Positions 61,088 through 64,000 of a DNA stretch of 64,000 nucleotides are shown here, piece by piece. Source of the DNA: Psococerastis gibbosa (lineage: Eukaryota > Arthropoda > Insecta > Psocodea > Psocidae); contig OZ020487.1 in assembly GCA_963971405.1 (NCBI GenBank), positions 21,871,371 through 21,935,370 of the forward strand. Direction: 5' to 3'. Position 1 is the stretch's first letter, and the number at the start of each line of letters is the position of its first letter. The position numbers and the translations under genes are program-made. Under the pieces are notes generated by a model. That model saw only the letters and a program-made list of their open reading frames with translations, ran no database searches and had not been told where the DNA came from.

Positions 61088-62390
61088 AGTTATCGTACCA
61101 AAAGTCCTTGAACTCTAGTCCTTATACTCTAGTAAAAAATTCGAACAGTTATCGTAGTTGCGTTACGCCTGTTTATCACAATTAACTTCCGAAAAGTTAT
61201 CGTAAGACCCATGTAAGATATCGGAGACTAAAAAAATGTTATCGGAGTGGTCAACCCCCATTTAAATTATCGGAGCAAGTTATCGTAGTTGAAGGCACAT
61301 GCGCAGTTCGGAATTTCCCCTGCGTCACCGGCCCGCGCATCTTGCATTGACGGACATACCTGACTACCTTCAGTCCTTCATTCCTTCCCTTAGGGCTCCC
61401 TCAAGTAATAGTTGGGGCTGTTTGGAAGCGCATCATTATTTCATATGTCTAGTGTCTCAAGTGAGTCAAGTCTTATATTTAAGGCAGTAGAAGAATTATT
61501 TCTCTGCATTTTGATATACGATTGACTGGTCACATAATTATAATGCATCCGCATCAAAATAAAGAGAAATATTTCATCTAGTGTCTAAAATACTTTTATA
61601 GCTCTTGCCTGTAGTGAATATTTCCCGTGAAATTCTTTCTTAGCTTAAGCCAAAAAGCTGGACTAGAAAATAGTCTTAATTTGGTTGTTCAAAATTGATT
61701 GTATCTAGGCTATTACGTTCCCAATTGGCCAATATACTGTTTATAGGGTACATCATTTTAATCCTATATACAGTTATACATTGCATTATATTGTTGAAGT
61801 ATTCCTTTCAGGTGGCTGCAGGGTGAAGTAACGTGCATAGATAGCGCCCAGTGTTGCAACGTGCTGCATCTATCGGGAGGAGAGAGGAGAGGGGGCGATG
61901 AAGGGCGGCGTTTGGATATATATTATATTTAGGGGGCTCTGGTATATATATATATATATATATGCGTGTATTAATGCAATTCATGTACCAGATCCTGCCT
62001 ATATAGATGTACTGCCAGCGCTGCCGCTGTCCTCCCCCCCCCCCCCGGGGATGCAGCTACGATAGGGTATCGTAGGTAGAAGCAGAGCTTAACGATGGAT
62101 TATCGGAGAATGTATAGGTCTACGATAACTAGAGAACGATAGGTTATCGGAGCAAATTCTAGGCCAACGTTAACTAGAAAACGATATGTTATCGGAGCCA
62201 CTGCCCTTGAAGATTTAGGGTCCGATAACTAAAAGGAGTTTTAACTCATATAAGTTATTGTAGTGAATTATCGGAGCGTATAAGTATCGGAGTTATGGAA
62301 GACGATGAGTTAACGAAGAGGATTTATAGGAGTACCGATCCGTTAACTTATAATACCAACTACATTGTCACGTATTTATCGGATCAATTC
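61088..62390. promoter_or_regulatory. Two clusters of TATCG/CGATA motifs (consensus TTATCGKAG)
   Basis: About 19 TATCG or CGATA pentamers occur in roughly 0.55 kb, where about one is expected by chance. Seven lie at 61090-61288, all in one orientation; twelve lie at 62059-62380 in both orientations. The 0.76-kb spacer between them has none. Exact TTATCGGAG is at 61239, 61267, 62100, 62144, 62189 and 62268. TTATCGTAG is at 61149 and 61280, with its complement at 62120. CTACGATA-GGG-TATCGTAG at 62057-62075 is a perfect palindrome with 8-bp arms. Such clusters could be subterminal transposase sites or BEAF/DREF-type chromatin-protein sites; neither is proven. Confidence 0.6.
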
Positions 62391-62399
62391 CGATTATTA

Positions 62400-63065
62400 T
62401 ACGTAGCATTTCTCTCAGTGATATACTTCTTTACGATCGAGAGTGAATTTTGAGGATTCGCGCACAGTTCACAGAAAAGTTCACAGAAGAAGTTCACAGA
62501 ATGATGCTGCCATTTTGTACCCGTGTTTTAGTTCTATCCGTACGGATTATTTCTTGATATAAATCAAAATATTTGTATTTAATATAATTATTAACACTAA
62601 ATATTATTAAATTATTACTGTTAAATATTTATTAATACCTAACCTAACCTGGTTATTTAATATTTACAAAATAAAGAAATACATTTTATAAAAAGTTTGT
62701 GATAAAAATTACAATTGAACGTCAAATGTGTTTTAGTTCTATCCGTACGTATTATTTTTATTTTTAATGATGGCAAAGAAGTATAAGTACATAAGTACAC
62801 ACATCCACTTTTTTTTACTCTATGCATGTAATTCGGAAGAGACTGGTCTATAAATGCTGATTTAACGGGCATAGTCGCCATCTTAGGTTACGGAAGGGTA
62901 GTCAGGGGGAGTTGGAACCCATTGATGTATCGGCTAAAATGTAAAACGGAACACTTGCCTCGGTAGTGTCTCGGTTTCGATTCGATCCGATGACACAATT
63001 TCCTGGCTTCTGTGTAAATTGCCCCATGCTGTCTGTAATTCAAAATGAGCGTCATCCATGAGTGC
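62400..63065. other. No gene recognised
   Basis: AT-rich. A 20-bp string TTTTAGTTCTATCCGTACG occurs at about 62526 and again at about 62731, about 205 bp apart, followed by (T/G)ATTATTT. The remainder has no structure I could identify. Confidence 0.45.
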
Positions 63066-63072
63066 GAAAAAC

Positions 63073-63215
63073 AAGATGGCGCGTAACCAAGATGGCGCGT
63101 AACCATGATGGCGCGTAACCATGATAGCGCGTAACCATGATGGCGAGTAACCAAGATGGCGCGTAACCATGATGGCGCGTAACCATGATGGCGAGTAACC
63201 AAGATGGCGCGTAAC
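63073..63215. repeat. 16-bp tandem repeat, about 9 copies, with ATGGCG core
   Basis: Units of A(A/T)GATGGCGCGTAACC repeat nine times, head to tail, with few substitutions. AAGATGGCG resembles the YY1/Pho recognition core (ATGGC/GCCAT). The period is not a multiple of three, so the repetitive open frames on the minus strand are by-products. A related GCCATCTTAGGTTACGG lies inverted at about 62876. Confidence 0.85.
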
Positions 63216-63219
63216 AAGA

Positions 63220-64000
63220 TTTTTCTCCCTACGTCGATGAAGAAGTTTCCCTTCAATAATTTCTTTATTTTTCTGAATTTATACACATTTTTTCCATAGT
63301 CAGGAAATCCCCATACCTAAGGGCGCATGGGGAAACACCCAATGCCCTACCGAATTTACCCTACGTATAAAAAAGTAACATGCACAAATAATCTAAGTTA
63401 GTTATGGGAGTCTAGCAGGTATTTCATAAAATCAGGAACAAAATTTCCAATTGATTTTTTTGATCTAGCTTCAACATGGACATGTTTACATTCGTTATAG
63501 GATATCCCTCGTCTGAGGTATTAAAGCATTGCCAGTTAGGCAGAAGGCAGATGGATATTGACTGTTCTATTACGTACTGTATATTGGGTAGACTTAAATA
63601 ATGAAAATCTGCCTTCCACAGTCTAGTCTAATTTTTCTTCTTCTAATGCGAGGTATGGTGTGTATTTTTCTTTTATTATTGTTCTACTTCAAAAGTTGAA
63701 TACTAATATGCAATCGACGGCGTATTCTAATCTTTGTTCTACTTCTAATGAGAAGCACTACACAACTGCAATAGCCAATAGGCTAATAATGTACCTGCAG
63801 CAAACAAAAATTACATTCCTTGTTAAATGCAGATCTAGGTCCTATGAGTAATACCTAACCATAATAACATATGATAACTTTACGATATTTCGATATTGCT
63901 TAAATTAAACAATAAAATACCATTGCATTGGCATATATACATATAGGACCAATACAAATTCCACTGTTATAATTCTCAATAATACAATATGGGTTAATTG
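63220..64000. other. No gene recognised
   Basis: AT-rich sequence to the end of the window, with only short open frames. Confidence 0.5.

Noticed and set aside
63073-63215. Possible CRISPR-like array
   Set aside because: The units are contiguous 16-bp repeats without spacers, and the sequence context is eukaryotic.
62888-63286. Repetitive 132-codon minus-strand protein (HHGYAPSWLRA repeats)
   Set aside because: The period is 16 bp, not a multiple of three, and all frames stay open over the repeat. It is a by-product of the tandem repeat.

Overview
This is a eukaryotic nuclear window, most likely from an insect (arthropod); the species cannot be read from the sequence. The reasons are a gene with GT-AG introns, a DPE-type core promoter typical of arthropods, and a dense load of non-LTR retrotransposon (LINE) ends, tRNA-derived SINEs, hAT-type MITEs and other terminal-inverted-repeat elements. 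The sequence is AT-rich with many homopolymer runs. Only one intact protein-coding gene is supported.

Layout. 1-17 kb: gene-poor DNA built largely of dead mobile elements. These include a LINE zinc-knuckle remnant (1.17-1.34 kb), an interleaved inverted-repeat element (1.46-2.1 kb), a 5'-truncated RNase H-bearing LINE with poly(A) and a target-site duplication (2.286-3.137 kb), a SINE with a 12-bp target-site duplication (5.02-5.28 kb), and hAT-type MITEs with 8-bp duplications (5.84, 7.28, 11.59 and 16.30 kb). An RTE-like reverse-transcriptase remnant lies at 8.64 kb and a 1.4-kb element with perfect 28-bp terminal repeats at 14.44 kb.

17.1-25.65 kb (minus strand): a complete sorbitol dehydrogenase gene of six coding exons (352 aa). 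A probable non-coding first exon and an Inr+DPE core promoter lie 4.5 kb upstream. Its introns hold a LINE 3' end, a short HSC70 remnant, a foldback element and several MITEs.

26.3-60.1 kb: a tandem array of about 34 kb made from a decayed DNA transposon. About 27 copies of the same coding-tail segment lie in one orientation, organised into 3.26-kb higher-order A-B-C repeats and longer, nearly identical duplicated blocks. One unit carries a 1.19-kb insertion with an 8-bp duplication, while its four paralogous units keep the empty site.

60.1-64 kb: non-coding DNA with two striking motif fields. At 61.09-62.39 kb TATCG/CGATA motifs (consensus TTATCGKAG) form two clusters around an empty spacer. 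At 63.07-63.22 kb there is a 16-bp tandem repeat carrying an ATGGCG (YY1/Pho-like) core.

Sorbitol dehydrogenase is the only recognisable host metabolic function. The rest records repeated transposition and recent segmental amplification. The best candidates for something undescribed are the higher-order transposon-derived array with its inverted CCAGTAATGGGCAC motifs and the TTATCGKAG clusters. Both are inferences from sequence only.
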